From Hawksworthiomyces lignivorus (lineage: Eukaryota > Ascomycota > Sordariomycetes > Ophiostomatales > Ophiostomataceae): a stretch of 64,000 bases of DNA. The stretch's first letter is position 1. Each line of letters opens with the position of its first letter. The translations under genes and the position numbers were made by a program. The DNA lies in contig NTMA01000004.1 of the NCBI GenBank assembly GCA_002917075.1, positions 186,001-250,000 on the forward strand. Direction: 5' to 3'. This document shows, piece by piece, positions 21,847-33,694 of the stretch. A model generated the notes under the pieces. The model saw nothing but the letters and a program-made list of their open reading frames with translations. It was not told the origin of the DNA and did not search any database.

Positions 21847-22811
21847 CTAGCATACGACACCTCCAAAAGGCGTGTGCGCCGTCAGGTCGCGCACGAGGTC
21901 GTCGACGTTGTGCAGGTGGCGGCCCAGCAGAGCTTGCTTTTCCTCAGTAGTCCGCGTAAAGTCGGACTCGTCGTCGCTCGGCCGCCGCTTGCGGTCAGGG
22001 GCACCATTGCCACCAAATGCCTTGGCAAGCTTGCTAGGACTGCGCTGCAGCATGGCGGGCATCGAGTCTCGCGCATCGGCGCGAGGGATGGATGGGGTCT
22101 CGGGCATCAGATAGAAGTAGAGGAACTCGACGAGCTTGAGCTTGACCTCGCGCGAAGTAGACCTCGACTTGAAGATGGATGTGACAGTCAGGAGGCCGTC
22201 CAGGGCCTCGAAAGCACGTGTATTTTGGGGCGTGTCGATCAGGGCAACAACGAGGGTGAGAAGCGTGGCCGATTGGATGGCCGGGCAATTGACAGGTTCG
22301 AGGAGGTCAAGAAGCAACTGTTGTAGATTACATTAGCAAGAGATTGACCAAACGGGACGGGAGCAAAATATAAGGACTGTTCAGAACGTACATTCATGTA
22401 TTTCTCCCGCGCAAAGAGCACCTTGCTGGGCGGATGCAGCAGAAGCACGCCCTGGGTTAAATCGAGGGTGCTGAGAATGAGCAGATCATTCTGCCCATCG
22501 CTGCCCCGTGAGAGAAGACGGTCAAGCGTATCAAGAAGCCGCTGGGCAATGTTCCATTCGAAGCCTTCCTGCAGCTTGAAGAATTCGAAAAAGGCAAGGT
22601 CGTCGTTCAAGTCATCGAGAGTCTTGTAGGAAGGCTTTTGCTGCTGCTGCTGCTGCTGGTCATCTTCCATGGCAGCCTGCTTCTTCTTTGCCTTGGCAGA
22701 CAGCAGGCAAATTGGAGCCAGCAAGCCCTCAACCTGCTTCAGGCCCTTCTTGATCTTAGGGCCGTCGTAGGATGACAGGTTGTCAAAGGCGAGGGAAAGA
22801 AGAGCCTCCAT
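21847..22811 (-). CDS. cdc14: Cdc14-family septation initiation network (SIN) protein
   Basis: Two exons on the minus strand: 22811-22392 and 22317-21847 (GTACGT..AACAG, phase 0); 296 aa. It matches the Pfam family named after fission yeast Cdc14, the Sid1-binding SIN component; it is not the Cdc14 phosphatase. Recognisable segments are MEALLSLAFDNLSSYDGPKI at the N-terminus, AFFEFFKLQEGFEWNIAQRL, TLDLTQGVLLLHPPSK, and FYLMPETPSIPRA. It is a helical scaffold-like protein with a short poly-Gln stretch (about residues 51-57) and a basic, Ser/Thr-rich C-terminal third. In S. pombe it binds and activates the Sid1 kinase at the spindle pole body to trigger septum formation; the same septation role is inferred here. 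It lacks catalytic motifs. The upstream 2.1 kb towards the GGPP synthase contains its promoter. Confidence 0.92.
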
Positions 22812-24908
22812 TGCGGTGTGTGTTAAGACGGAAAGCGGTGAATGCGGCACAAAGACGACAAAGATGAAGACCGGGAAGAGATGTGCGTGAAAAGGAGAAG
22901 TCGTGTGCTTATAGAAACCGCGGGAGACACAAACGATGAGCAGCAGCAGAAAGCAAACAATGAATCGAAGAGGAGAAAAACAACGACAACAGCCGTGCCG
23001 TGGATGCACAACAGAAAAAGGAGTGACGACGGAGTCCCGAAACGCAAAATAATTATAATACAGAGGAAGAAAGTAAAGACACGATGCTCATGGGAACAAA
23101 AAGGAGGTCATCCAAGACAAGAAGAGAGCGAAGAAGATCAGCAGCATATTAACGGAACAAGAGCTTCTGGTGTAAGTGGAGATTGGCTGGAATTTTGGTG
23201 TGATAAATAAAAGCTATAGCTGTCGCAGATGTGTTGATAGATGCCACAGCAACGGGAGGAGCACAGGCTATCCAACAACGAAGTGCGATTGGGTCTACAG
23301 TGGGTCTAGCTTGGACGGAGCACCGTATTAGTGGTGAAAGTCCAGCAACAGAGCTATGCCAAATTGGTGGGGCATTTTCCGGCGCCCCGCAAAAGTCATT
23401 AAGAACTTAAAGCCGTCTTCTATTAGGGGGCAACATATAGGGGGGCCCACGCTGTATTACAAGAACCTCGGGAGATGCATTGCTCTCAGCATTTCGTATT
23501 GCAAAGCTTCGCTGTGCGAAATCCGCCAGAGTCGACGGCTGCACAACGATCGATTGTGCGTCGCAGTGTGAGAACAAGGTGAAGCTGTCCATCCCTTCGT
23601 AGATGAGGGAAAAGAACAACAGAATGCCCACCGCTCTGTCAGTCTGCTTGTGAAACACGCTGCTGTCGACCATTCCTAGGCGTGGACTGCAGACAGATGA
23701 CTTTGAAACCCGGAATGCGACATGCACAAGAGAAACCAGGAAAAAGATGAGAAAACGTGCATAAACGAAGGCACAGAAGACAGGCTGCAGTATGATTAGC
23801 GAAGGAACGTGTTCATCTGCTCTCTTCGGCAGCGCGATCCGGCTCTCTGTCTACCACGAAGCAGTCAAAGCGTAGTTTCTAGTGGTGTTTTCAGCTCATT
23901 CTATCAACTAAATAAAGAGGGACCCTGCATTAGATCAGCTACGCGAATGCAGGAGAGAAAAAGATAAAGCCAAAGCGTAGATACTGTACATAGGTTGGAA
24001 AACAGATAATAGTAATCGAAGAAGAAGAAGAAGAAAATAAAGAGTATCATCCCCATGTCTTGTAGGACAAGATGCCAAAAGGTGACATTTCAGACATTCA
24101 CTGGCATCTGCAGATCAACGCTTTTGACTCGTTATATTCATTGCACATTCCTTTCACAGAAAAAAAATCCCTGAGACAATTAGTCTCCCCGCACGCACAA
24201 GTCCTTTGTCACATGAAGCCTAAAGCGCCGTAGTCGCCTTTGTCACTGCCTGCGACGTATGCCGATCGCAAGACGTTAAAAGTACCTACAGAGTATAGGG
24301 CTTGGCCACTCTGAGGGATAATCTCCTCGCGAGGCTTACTTGATACCTAGTCCATAATCTTCTGCTTCAACTCGCCATCCCCAGAGTTCTGCAGGGCGAA
24401 GTCCTATGAGTTTCTTTGATCCCTTCTGCCTAGGACCGGCGATACGCAGCAATTTTTGGACCTCACAAAAGGTGCAGAATTGGGTATATTAAGGCCCAAA
24501 CAGAAATCAACATAATTGGACAGGACACAGCGCCGTGGCTTGCATTTACCGACTGTGCCGGCAGCCTGGAGAGAGCTATTCTGAAGCTTAATCTTGTTAT
24601 TTACATTGCTGCCTGTTGTGCAATACCTATCCTCGCTATCCTCCTATCCAGCTACCCTGTCTCGTCTTATTGCAGCGCTCAATCATCCACTCAATACGAA
24701 AAATCCGTACGACAAACCAGCAGAGTCGAACATTCCAACAGGCTGGTCGCATGATATCAGCGGCGCCAAAACCAGTTCTTTTAGCTTCCCAACAGCGCCG
24801 CCTAGACCACCACGTACGACAGCTCGCCTATTAGAATAAAGGCGACGTCACTAGAGAACTAAACAAAAAAATCGTTGAAAAGAGGAGCCTTTCTTCTCGA
24901 CAGCGCAC
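22812..24908. other. divergent promoter region between cdc14 and GGPP synthase
   Basis: 2.1 kb with no supported gene. Purine-rich just upstream of cdc14 (its leader on the minus strand is pyrimidine-rich), and a (GAA)n run near 24018-24035. Nothing else recognised. Confidence 0.55.
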
Positions 24909-26495
24909 ATGTTTTCGTCTGACAAACGAAAACAGAAGGAGCCTGCGATCATGCTCTCCGCAGCTTCCTCTTCGACCGCACATGCCAACGTGCCTTCCTC
25001 CTCCTCAACATCCCCACCGTCCTTTCTCCACTCTCCCAACGTCATCCCACCACGACGATCTTCCACCGGACAGCATCAACACCAGCAGCACCAGCAGCAA
25101 CAGCTTCAGCAGCTGGTCTCTCTGGCAAAGCAGTCCCAGCAGACACAGCCTTCACAGCAGGCACAGCCTCCCATCTCGGACATCCAGCCGCCGGTCATCC
25201 CGGCCCGCCAACGACACCACCACACCTCCTCTTCTTCGTCCAACGTGTCCATAGGCGCCTCCAAGTCCGCCTCCATGCTCCGGTCTGTCCCTGAGAGCGA
25301 CTGGACCACTACCGCAGGTGCACGGCGTCCCCGCAAGCCGTCGATTACCATGGCGACCCTGGCTGGAGCTGGAGCTGCAGCTGGAGCCGTAGCCGGATCA
25401 ACTACAGCGTCGACGGCTTCTGAGAGCGCCGGCAGTGCCGGCGGCGGGGCAGTCAACCAGCACTCTGGGACACATGCCACCCTGACTCCGATACCATCCT
25501 TCTCCTCGGCTACCGCCTCCGCGCTGCCAGCCACACTGCAGCCTACGCCACCGCCCGACCCGAATCGCTATGCCACCGAGGACTTCAACTTTGGCACCCA
25601 CCGCACATGGACCGAGGAGAAGGAGCGCATCGTCATGGGGCCGTTTGACTACCTGAACAACGTCAGGGGCAAGGAGTTCCGCACGCAGCTCATCAACGCC
25701 TTCAACACCTGGTTGGAGGTGCCGGCAGAGTCGCTCGAGGTGATCACGCGCGTGGTGGGCATGCTGCACACGGCGTCGCTGCTGGTGGACGACGTCGAGG
25801 ACTCGAGCAGCCTACGCCGGGGCCTGCCCGTGGCGCACAACCTGTTCGGCGTGCCGCAGACGATCAACAGCGCCAACTACGTGTACTTTGTGGCGCTGCA
25901 GGAGGTGCAGCGCCTGCGCAACCCGCGCGCGCTCGCCGTCTTCGCCGAAGAGCTGTGCAACCTGCACCGCGGCCAGGGCATGGACCTGTTCTGGCGCGAC
26001 ACGCTGACCTGCCCCACCGAGGACGACTACCTCGAGATGGTCGGCCACAAGACCGGCGGGCTCTTCCGCCTGGGCATCAAGCTGATGCAGGCCGAGTCGC
26101 GCTCGCTGGTCGACTGCGTCCCGCTGGTCAACCTGCTCGGCCTCGTCTTCCAGATCCAGGACGACTACCGCAACCTGCTCGCCTCCGAGTACAGCCAGAA
26201 CAAGGGCCTCTGCGAGGACCTGACCGAGGGCAAGTTCAGCTTCCCCGTCATCCACAGCATCCGCAGCGAGCCCAACAACCTGCAGCTGCTCAACATTCTG
26301 CGCCAGCGCACCACCGACGACGAGGTCAAGCGCTACGCCGTCGCCCACATGGAGCGCACTGGCTCCTTCGCCTACACCCGCAGCGTCATTGCCGTCCTCA
26401 CCGAGCGCGCCCGCAAACTCGCCGACGACCTCGACGAGGGCAAGGGCCGCAGCCGCGGCGTGCACGCCATCCTCGACCGGCTGGCGGTCGAGTAA
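24909..26495 (+). CDS. geranylgeranyl diphosphate synthase with long disordered N-terminus
   Basis: One uninterrupted exon, 528 aa, stop TAA. The catalytic domain starts near residue 225 ([15 protein letters not shown]). The first Asp-rich motif is DDVED (294-298) in [17 protein letters not shown], followed by [12 protein letters not shown], the [10 protein letters not shown] segment, the [14 protein letters not shown] segment and the second Asp-rich motif DDYRN (418-422) in FQIQDDYRN. It condenses isopentenyl diphosphate with farnesyl diphosphate to make C20 GGPP for protein prenylation, carotenoids, ubiquinone side chains or diterpenes. The small residues before the first Asp-rich motif fit C20 synthases. 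The first about 220 residues are Ser/Gln/Ala/Thr/Pro-rich and unlike the 320-430 aa length usual in this family; an internal start (for example Met15 or later) is possible. No terpene cyclase or P450 is adjacent, so a housekeeping role is likely. Confidence 0.94.
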   Translation: MFSSDKRKQKEPAIMLSAASSSTAHANVPSSSSTSPPSFLHSPNVIPPRRSSTGQHQHQQHQQQQLQQLVSLAKQSQQTQPSQQAQPPISDIQPPVIPARQRHHHTSSSSSNVSIGASKSASMLRSVPESDWTTTAGARRPRKPSITMATLAGAGAAAGAVAGSTTASTASESAGSAGGGAVNQHSGTHATLTPIPSFSSATASALPATLQPTPPPDPNRYATEDFNFGTHRTWTEEKERIVMGPFDYLNNVRGKEFRTQLINAFNTWLEVPAESLEVITRVVGMLHTASLLVDDVEDSSSLRRGLPVAHNLFGVPQTINSANYVYFVALQEVQRLRNPRALAVFAEELCNLHRGQGMDLFWRDTLTCPTEDDYLEMVGHKTGGLFRLGIKLMQAESRSLVDCVPLVNLLGLVFQIQDDYRNLLASEYSQNKGLCEDLTEGKFSFPVIHSIRSEPNNLQLLNILRQRTTDDEVKRYAVAHMERTGSFAYTRSVIAVLTERARKLADDLDEGKGRSRGVHAILDRLAVE

Positions 26496-26918
26496 GATGC
26501 GGCCGCCTGCGAGCTGAGAAAGAGAACTACGCTTGTCCGCTGTGTCGTCATTTTTGCGTCTCATTTTTCCTTTCTCTTTGGTGTTCACTTCGGATCTGGT
26601 TTGACTGCGTAGTAAAATGGGACATGAGCATTCTAAAGGGTCGATTCACATTGGATATTCCCCCTACATGCACGCATCGCGTGTGACTGTGTGCATGTCA
26701 ATCTTTACTGTAATTTATATTTTGGTTTCTAGTCGGTTGTCTAATGTCACAATTTTCTAAGCATGAACTGTGCAGCTATCTCATTCGTATGCTAACAGCT
26801 GGGTTAGAAAAGCTAACCGCACAATACTACCCGTGGGGATATCTCTATTGTCATAAACTGTTCATTTGTATTGTCTAATAATCGTATAAAAGACGGCGTC
26901 ATTGTATTTTTTTCCCCT
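26496..26918. other. convergent 3' spacer, GGPP synthase / peroxin
   Basis: AT-rich spacer holding the 3' ends of two convergent genes. No gene seen. Confidence 0.6.
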
Positions 26919-28850
26919 TTACGCAGCCGCCGTGATCTTCTTCCGCTTCACCATGCGCACCCACCGCCGCCGTCGCCACTCGCCGCGCCGGCCCATGCCC
27001 TCCTCGCCCTCCTCCCAGCTGGGGCCCAGCGGCTGGCGCGCTGGGCGAAACGACGTCGTGGGCGGGTGCAGGCCCTCACTGTCGACGTAAAAGTCGCTGG
27101 CGCCGTAGCGCTCGCCGGCGGCCATGGCGGCGGCCTGCTGCTGCTGCTGCTGCTGCTGGAGGCGCTGCTCGTGCTCGTTGTAGATGTCGTAGACCCAGCG
27201 CTCGCCCTCGGTCTCGACCTCGACACCGGTGATGATGCGCTCCTCGACCCACTCGCGGCTCCAGAGGTCGAGCGCCCACTTCTTCTCGCTCCACTCCCAG
27301 CCCTGCGGCGGCAGCACGTCCTCGAAGAAGCGCGCGCCGGCGGGGCGGCCGCCGTGCGCGGCGTCCAGCCGCGGCTGCGACAGCGGGTCGTAGGGGCTGG
27401 GGCTGAACACCCAGGGCTCCCACTCGGCGGCGGCCGCGGGCGAGCGGCGCTGCAGCTCAAAGATCTCGACCTCGCGGGTCTCGGGCGGCTCGTCGAGGAT
27501 GATGTCGGCGGCGACCCAGGCGCTCCAGAGGGAGGCGGGGTCAGCGGGCGGAGGGGGAGCGGCGGGGGTAGTGGTGGTCCCAGACGGCGTGCCGCTGCCG
27601 TCCTCGCTCTCTCGGCCGCCGTCGCCGCCGCTGCCGCCGCCGCCAACAGCGGCAGCAGCGGCGGCATTGGCGGCGGCGGCAGAGGCAGCCGTCGTCGCGG
27701 CCTTCTTCCAGGTGCGCAGCAGGCGCGCCACGGCCGGGTGGCCGCTGCCGACGGCGGCCCAGCCTCCGACGAGGAACAGCAGGCGCCAGGGCAGCAGGTG
27801 GGCGGCCAGGGAGAGCAGCACGGCGACGCCGCACAGGACGACAAAGAGCGCCGATGAGAAGGCCTCGTCGGCAAAATTGGTGGCCGGCACCACGGCCTGC
27901 ACGATCTGGTCGTGCGCCACGCTAAAGTCCTCCATGCTGTTCTGCAGGTCGCCCATGTTGCGGAAGAAGTCGCGGCTCAGCTCCTTGACCGGCTTGACCG
28001 TGCGCGGCGGCGCCAGCGGCGGGCCGCGCGCGTAGTACGCCTCGGTGGCCGATCCCACAGCGTCAGGGCTCGGCGCCAGCGCCCGCGCCTGCGTTGTCGG
28101 CGTACCCGGGTGCCGCGCCACAAAGCCCGGCACCAGCACGCCCAGCAGCAGCACCGCCGGCGGCGCCAGCGTCAGCAGGTACGGGTCCAGGCACACGATC
28201 GTGTACACGCCCAGCAGCGCCAGCGTGTGCGACGCCCGCCGCCACGCCAGCAGCCGCTCCACCCGCTTCTGGAACCGGAACACCACGCCGATCCGCGCGT
28301 TGAACCGCCGGAAGTTGTTCGACATCACCGCCACGCTGAACCCGGGCCGCGGCGGCTTCTTGGCCGCCGCCGCTGCCGCCGCCGCCTCGTCATCGTCGTC
28401 GTCGTCGTAGTCCTCGGCAATGGTGGAAGCACCGCCCGTGCCGTTGCCGCCTGTACCGTCTGGCGGGGCGCCAAACGACGGGTCCCCAAAGCCGAGGTAG
28501 GCGTCGTGTTCCTCGTCAGCAGCATGGCTGCTGTCGACGGGAATGACCTGCTGGAAGAGCCTGCGAAAGAGCGATCAGCACCGGGGGTCCTCGGCCCTGG
28601 AATCCTGGAAAATTACTTACTTGTCCAACAGCTGGTCCTGGAGGTTGGCCTTGCTGAGAAAGTCGCGGAAGCCGCGGCGCTTCTTTGGCGTCTCTGGCGC
28701 AGGTGAGCTGGGCGCCGAGCTTAAGCCCCCGGCTTCCCGCACTCCACTCCCTTGCCCTCTTGGGCCATCACTCGCCGCACTAGTCGGCGCTTCCTCCGAC
28801 GGGTCGTCGCCGTCGGGCGTGCCGAGAAACATATAAGCAATGTCGTCCAT
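26919..28850 (-). CDS. PEX23-family peroxisomal/ER membrane protein with dysferlin-type domain
   Basis: Two exons on the minus strand: 28850-28621 and 28560-26919 (GTAAGT..CGCAG); 623 aa. The N-terminal part has GFRDFLSKANLQDQLLDKL, typical of this family, then acidic and poly-Ala low complexity. Two membrane regions follow (around LALLGVYTIVCLDPYLL..VLLLGVLVPGF and LFVVLCGVAVLLSLAAHLL..LFLVGGWAAVG). The C-terminal Trp-rich block (WEPWVFSPSPYDPLS, GWEWSEKKWALDLW, WVYDIYNE) matches peroxin/ferlin (DysF) domains. Relatives (yeast Pex28-Pex32, Yarrowia Pex23 and Pex24) act at ER-peroxisome contacts and set peroxisome number and size. A Gly/Ala run splits the two parts, and there is an eight-residue poly-Gln. 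Which Pex28-32 subgroup it belongs to cannot be settled by eye. Confidence 0.86.
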
Positions 28851-31800
28851 TGCGGCTTGCCGCTTGGGCGCGCGCCTTGCCTAGCAGCAACTTTTCTTCC
28901 TAGGTATAAAGATGAAGTGAAAGAAGCGAGGAGGAATAGATAATAAGACCATACAGCTATAAGACAGGTACAATGCGATTCTCGTGAATAAGAAGCTCTC
29001 CGTTAATGAGAAGCAGGATGAAATCAGGATGAGGTGGTTGTGGTGCAGTCACATGTTCGGCTTTCTGGGCAGTGATGCAGGGCGACGTCAGCAGAGAATG
29101 GCTTGCCGGGGCAATAAAGTAAGCCAGCACGTGCTGCGGGCCACCTTAAGTAGGCTCAGCCAGAAGTCCAGCCGCCTGTTCCCTGCCACCACCGGTCCCC
29201 AAAAAGCTCCTTTGCCACTTAGCGGGCGGGAGAGCCACCACTAAGGCTAGGCAAATCGCGGGGAAGGCAGAGCAAGCAAGTCACTAATACTACCCCCGAA
29301 AGTCGCGACACTTCACGCCGGCTCGGCCTCACGGTGTTCGCTGAAATTCTTGCAGACTCTGCGCATTTCGCATATCTTGCCTTTGTACGACTTGCTGGCC
29401 CATTCCAGTATTTACGTAGATCAGTATTGGACTGGATTGGTTCGCTCATCCGGATCACATTTCTTTTATTTAATGTCATGATACTAGAACCATCAACTAG
29501 AGGTTCTAGCAATTCACATTCTCACCAAGAGCATGCTCTAAGGGGTTGAACACAGAGAAGATTCTGTTGTGTCACCATATCTTGACTACTGAGATTCCCA
29601 CATGCTCAGTAATCAATCTTTGCGATCTGGCTTTTCTGGTCTACTGGCATGTCTCAGTTAATGTCATGATGAGTTTCGTCTCAGCCAGGTTAGCATCGGA
29701 TGCAGCTTGAAATTGCTTCGTAAGCGCAAATGTTACTCCTGTCTTGCGCAATGCTGTTCTTGCTCTACTAAACACGGACGCTGCGAGCGCGCGATGCACT
29801 GCTCCATGCACTAGTTGACTGGAGACATCCCTTTTTATATTTGCGGTTATGAAGAAGTCTGCGCTGCTGCTCTTCTCCATCTCCTCGCGCACGACGCACT
29901 CCGCAGTCCGTCCTTTACTACTCTTTTCATAAAGGACAGATATATCTCCAATTTTCCTTTTCGTGCTGGCTCTGTACGAACTTCCTCCGTAGCAACCAAC
30001 TGCAGCTGCAAGGAGAGCTTCTCCATTTTAGACGGCATCCCTGCCTACGAACGGACGCTCCCCTATTCTCTACAGCATCCGCTGCAGAGCTCGTAAAAAT
30101 GCTGTTACTTAGTACAGCAGGAAAAGGACACCGCATCCTCCATCTACCATATTCACTAGCTATTCATCTCATCTTTTGGCCTTTTTACCTTCTTTTTTGC
30201 CCTTGCAGAACGGCCGCAATCCCGCAGGCCGTCCTGACCAGTACACGATGCTTGTCGCGTCACGACGCGTCGACCACCTTAATATACGGCACATTGAGTA
30301 GAACTACTTACATGCCAGGCCAAGTCCAGGTTAGACCCGGCCGAAATTTGTTGCAAAAAAAAAAGGGACCACATCGTCTTGTTTCTCCTCCCTCTCCCCA
30401 GACAAAAACGGCACAGGTGAGAACTGCCAGGAGCTGCCAGCCGCCTACTTTAAAATAAATGAACTGCAAACCATCAACTACTACCGGGTCTACGCTAGCA
30501 GCCATATCTCTCCCTTAACATGGCCTTCCTTGTCTTCTTATTTTGGTATGAGGGTATGTATGCAGACACCCGAAACCCGTGTGGGGATGATCCCATCCTT
30601 CCAGCAGGCCACGTCCTGTTCCGTAGTGGTACAGCTTAACAGGAACAAAAAGGTTCATAAGTGAGGCGGCAGGGTTAAACAGGAGGCGGCCAAAAAGTGG
30701 ATGAAGGCACAGAGAAATGCAGGCGATTTTATTGCTGCGTAACTGATCAATTTGAGATGGAGCCATTTTCCTTTTCTCATTTTTTTTTTCTGCTCCCTAC
30801 TTGTACTCTTTTCCCCTGCCTCTTCGCGCGGTATCTCCGTTGTCCACATTGAACCCGGCTCATCAGGCTCCATATTTTGCTTTCACTTCTCTGCGGCAAC
30901 AGCCATAACTGCGGCGCATCTTCCTTGCCTGTCGTGGTTTTGTTTTTGTTGCTATATGTCGCTCTCGATATATATGCAATAGCATTATGCTTGCTCTTAT
31001 GATCTATGCATACGTGGACGCCAACGAGACCGTTTTGCCTGCCCCTGTCAGCCTGTTCTAGTGAGCTTTTTGCTTTTGATAGCCCCGTAAACAAAAGCCA
31101 TGTTCCAACCATTCAGGGCCGCTGACAATCTTCCCCTTCATCTCGTTGGTCCTGACCCATCGGATCAGCGCCACCGTTCTCTCTCCCTCCTCCTAGTAAC
31201 AAACCTTGCTTTCTCCTCGGGACTCTGTCAATCTATGCCTCCCTCTCTATCCATACGATGGCCGCCGCCACCCACCCCTTTCTAGCGCGTCTGTCCCTGC
31301 GCGCACTAGCAGCATTAGTACCCGGCAACCGTTCAATCCTTCCAATTTTGACTATTGTATATTTTTGTTTCGTGGTCTTTCCGTATGCCTGCGAGAATGT
31401 GCGAGTCAATATTTCGTTACATGCGGCAATAGACGAGCTCCAAGAAAAGAATGCTCGACAATAGCCACTAGAGGTATATGTGCTCATCGTACGTATATCG
31501 CACTCTGTTCCTACACACTGTACACTCCGCGAGCCTGTCAGCTGTGTGTGATCTGCGTCGTCAGTTGCCGCGTGTTAATCAACAAGCTGTACATATATGA
31601 ACGGATCGCAGCGGCATCGCTGCCCTGACCTGGCTATATCCATCCTCTCTTGTCCCGTGATATAATTCCTGAGGTACTGTTTCACTTTCTGCCACCGTCA
31701 TCACCTCCCATTCGCGTTCGCGGAACAGCAGCACGCAGGTGGAATACGGAGCAAATGAAACTGCTGCACGCGTCCCACCGTACAGACATGTAAAAACACA

Positions 31801-33694
31801 GCCAAACAAGAGCCCGAAAGATTTCAAGATTGCGTCCGCGAATCAGAGCTGCATTCGTCTACCAATACCAGGGTAGGCAGAATCAGATGGTGTAGTCAGG
31901 TTGCCCAGCAGGCGTTGCTACTACTCGAAAGCAAGACACCGTCTCGCTGCACCTGTACGTACAGAGTAGCATCTTATGCTGCGCGTGCAGCACCCACTCC
32001 GCCAACGTAGGTACGAGTTGAGATGTGGGTCTCTGCGTCTGCTCCAGCTCGGAGGAACTGTCGTCGAGGAAGCACAGAGAGAGAGGATACGAATATATGA
32101 AGAGAGTGCGAGAAAAAAAAAAAAAAAGAATAAAGGCAACGGGTCGGGGTCAACCACTGCTACGTACATACACTACACCAGTACTTGAACCGACGCTGCT
32201 TTGCTCTTTTTGTTTGAATTTTATTATTGAATTATAATTTTTATTGCTCTGGTACTTTGTGTTTTATGAGCATTGCTTCCATCTCAATTTTCTGCTCTCC
32301 TTTTCCGCGTCTCTTTTAATTGACGTCTCCACGTTCCACGCCTTCTTTGCCGTTAGCGCAACACCCTTCTGACAGCTCGCCTCCCAAGGGCTTGTCTTCC
32401 CCCAATATTGCTCCAGTGGCCGATGCGAAGTAAGAGCTTTTAGAAACGGTGATCCACCGGCTAGCGCAGTGGTCGTTCTCCTGAGCTGGTTTGCCGTGAA
32501 TTGCTGCAGACTCGTACGGAGTACATACATGTGCTTATGTGCAGAGAACGAGTCCTCGTACCTCGTAACTCGTAGATAGGCTGGCTTCGCCCTTGTTTTT
32601 GTTGGTCGCGCCATGCTTGGTCCCCTTTTGATCTCCTCCATCCAAAAGGCAATCTCTGTCCTGCTTCTGCCTCGTGCTTGCCTGCTGGGTCACCGCCTCC
32701 CTTCCCCAAAACAGCAGTAGCAAGCAGACAAGAACGGCAAGAGCCTACCTTCCCCCCAATCCGTCCATCCAATCCGTCCCACACTAATCCCCGTTGCTCC
32801 TACCGTTTTCTAACTCCCCTTTTCATTTGCACTACAGAGAAAAAAAAGGTCGTCCTAGGCTCAGTACCGGAAGGCGCAATCAACAAATCATCATTCTCGG
32901 TTCTATTCCTTTTCGTACTTGTTCCCTTCACGTAACTCACTCTCTCACCGTGACCTCTCTTAACTCTTCCTCGACCACCAAACATACACACCCCCCCTCG
33001 ATCAGACTTCTTGTAAAATCTTCCTGTCTACATCGACCGGTCTTGTCATTCTTTTTCTGCTTTTGTCTTTTAGTTTTGATATCTCTTTTTTTTTTTCCCT
33101 TTTTCTTTCTCATATTTTCTTCTCTTCTGACCTCTCTCACCGACGGCGGATCTGCGCTTGCACAAGTTCCATCTCGTTTCGAATCTTCAGAAATCGACAT
33201 CTTTTGCCTCTCGTCTCTCCTGGTGCTTCCCCGCTAAAAAGTCCATTCTTTAATTCTCCTAAACCCCCTTTCACCTCGACCATCAACGTCTCTGCGACAG
33301 CAACAGCCCGCGGAATGAGGTAGCCTTGTAGATGCTCTCAGATCCTTGACTGGACTGAGCTGTCTTCTCAAGCCGTTGTCGTCGCGGCTCAATCCGCCGT
33401 TATCTTTCCAGACAAATGTTGGTATTCTCTCCGAATGGCAAGATCAAACATATTGTCAACGCGATCCAATCCCTATCTTGATGGGCTGGGCGTTTTCAAT
33501 GTCGATTCCTGTGTCATATCTGCTGCTTTTCTACAATTCTTTCTGTAGTCGCCTTAGTTGTCACTTGTCGCTAACAACCCTTCTCAACCAGACCTCGATC
33601 GTCGCCGCTGTTCTGTCCTCCACCATCTCCGCTTCTTGTCGGTGAAGCCAGCGACACGATCTCTCCAGCTGTCTCTTCAGCGTCGGCTTTCTCT
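28851..33694. other. 4.8-kb gene-free region upstream of pom1
   Basis: No supported coding sequence on either strand. The last about 1 kb (32.7-33.69 kb) is strongly pyrimidine-rich, with T and TC runs, as expected for a long fungal leader. GTACGGAGTAC occurs at 32514-32524. Short open frames lack family resemblance. Leader introns or non-coding transcripts are possible. Confidence 0.55.
32514..32524 (+). repeat. GTACGGAGTAC motif, copy 1
   Basis: An 11-mer whose exact reverse complement recurs at 45754-45764; part of the TACGGAGTA motif group. Confidence 0.7.

Noticed and set aside
21847..22811. Reading the cdc14 gene as the Cdc14 phosphatase
   Set aside because: No protein-tyrosine phosphatase signature (HCxxGxxR) is present; the sequence fits the unrelated SIN protein of the same name.
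26871..27857. 328-aa plus-strand open frame opposite the peroxin
   Set aside because: Antisense shadow with Ala/Gly/Leu runs; the peroxin frame has membrane and DysF-type motifs.
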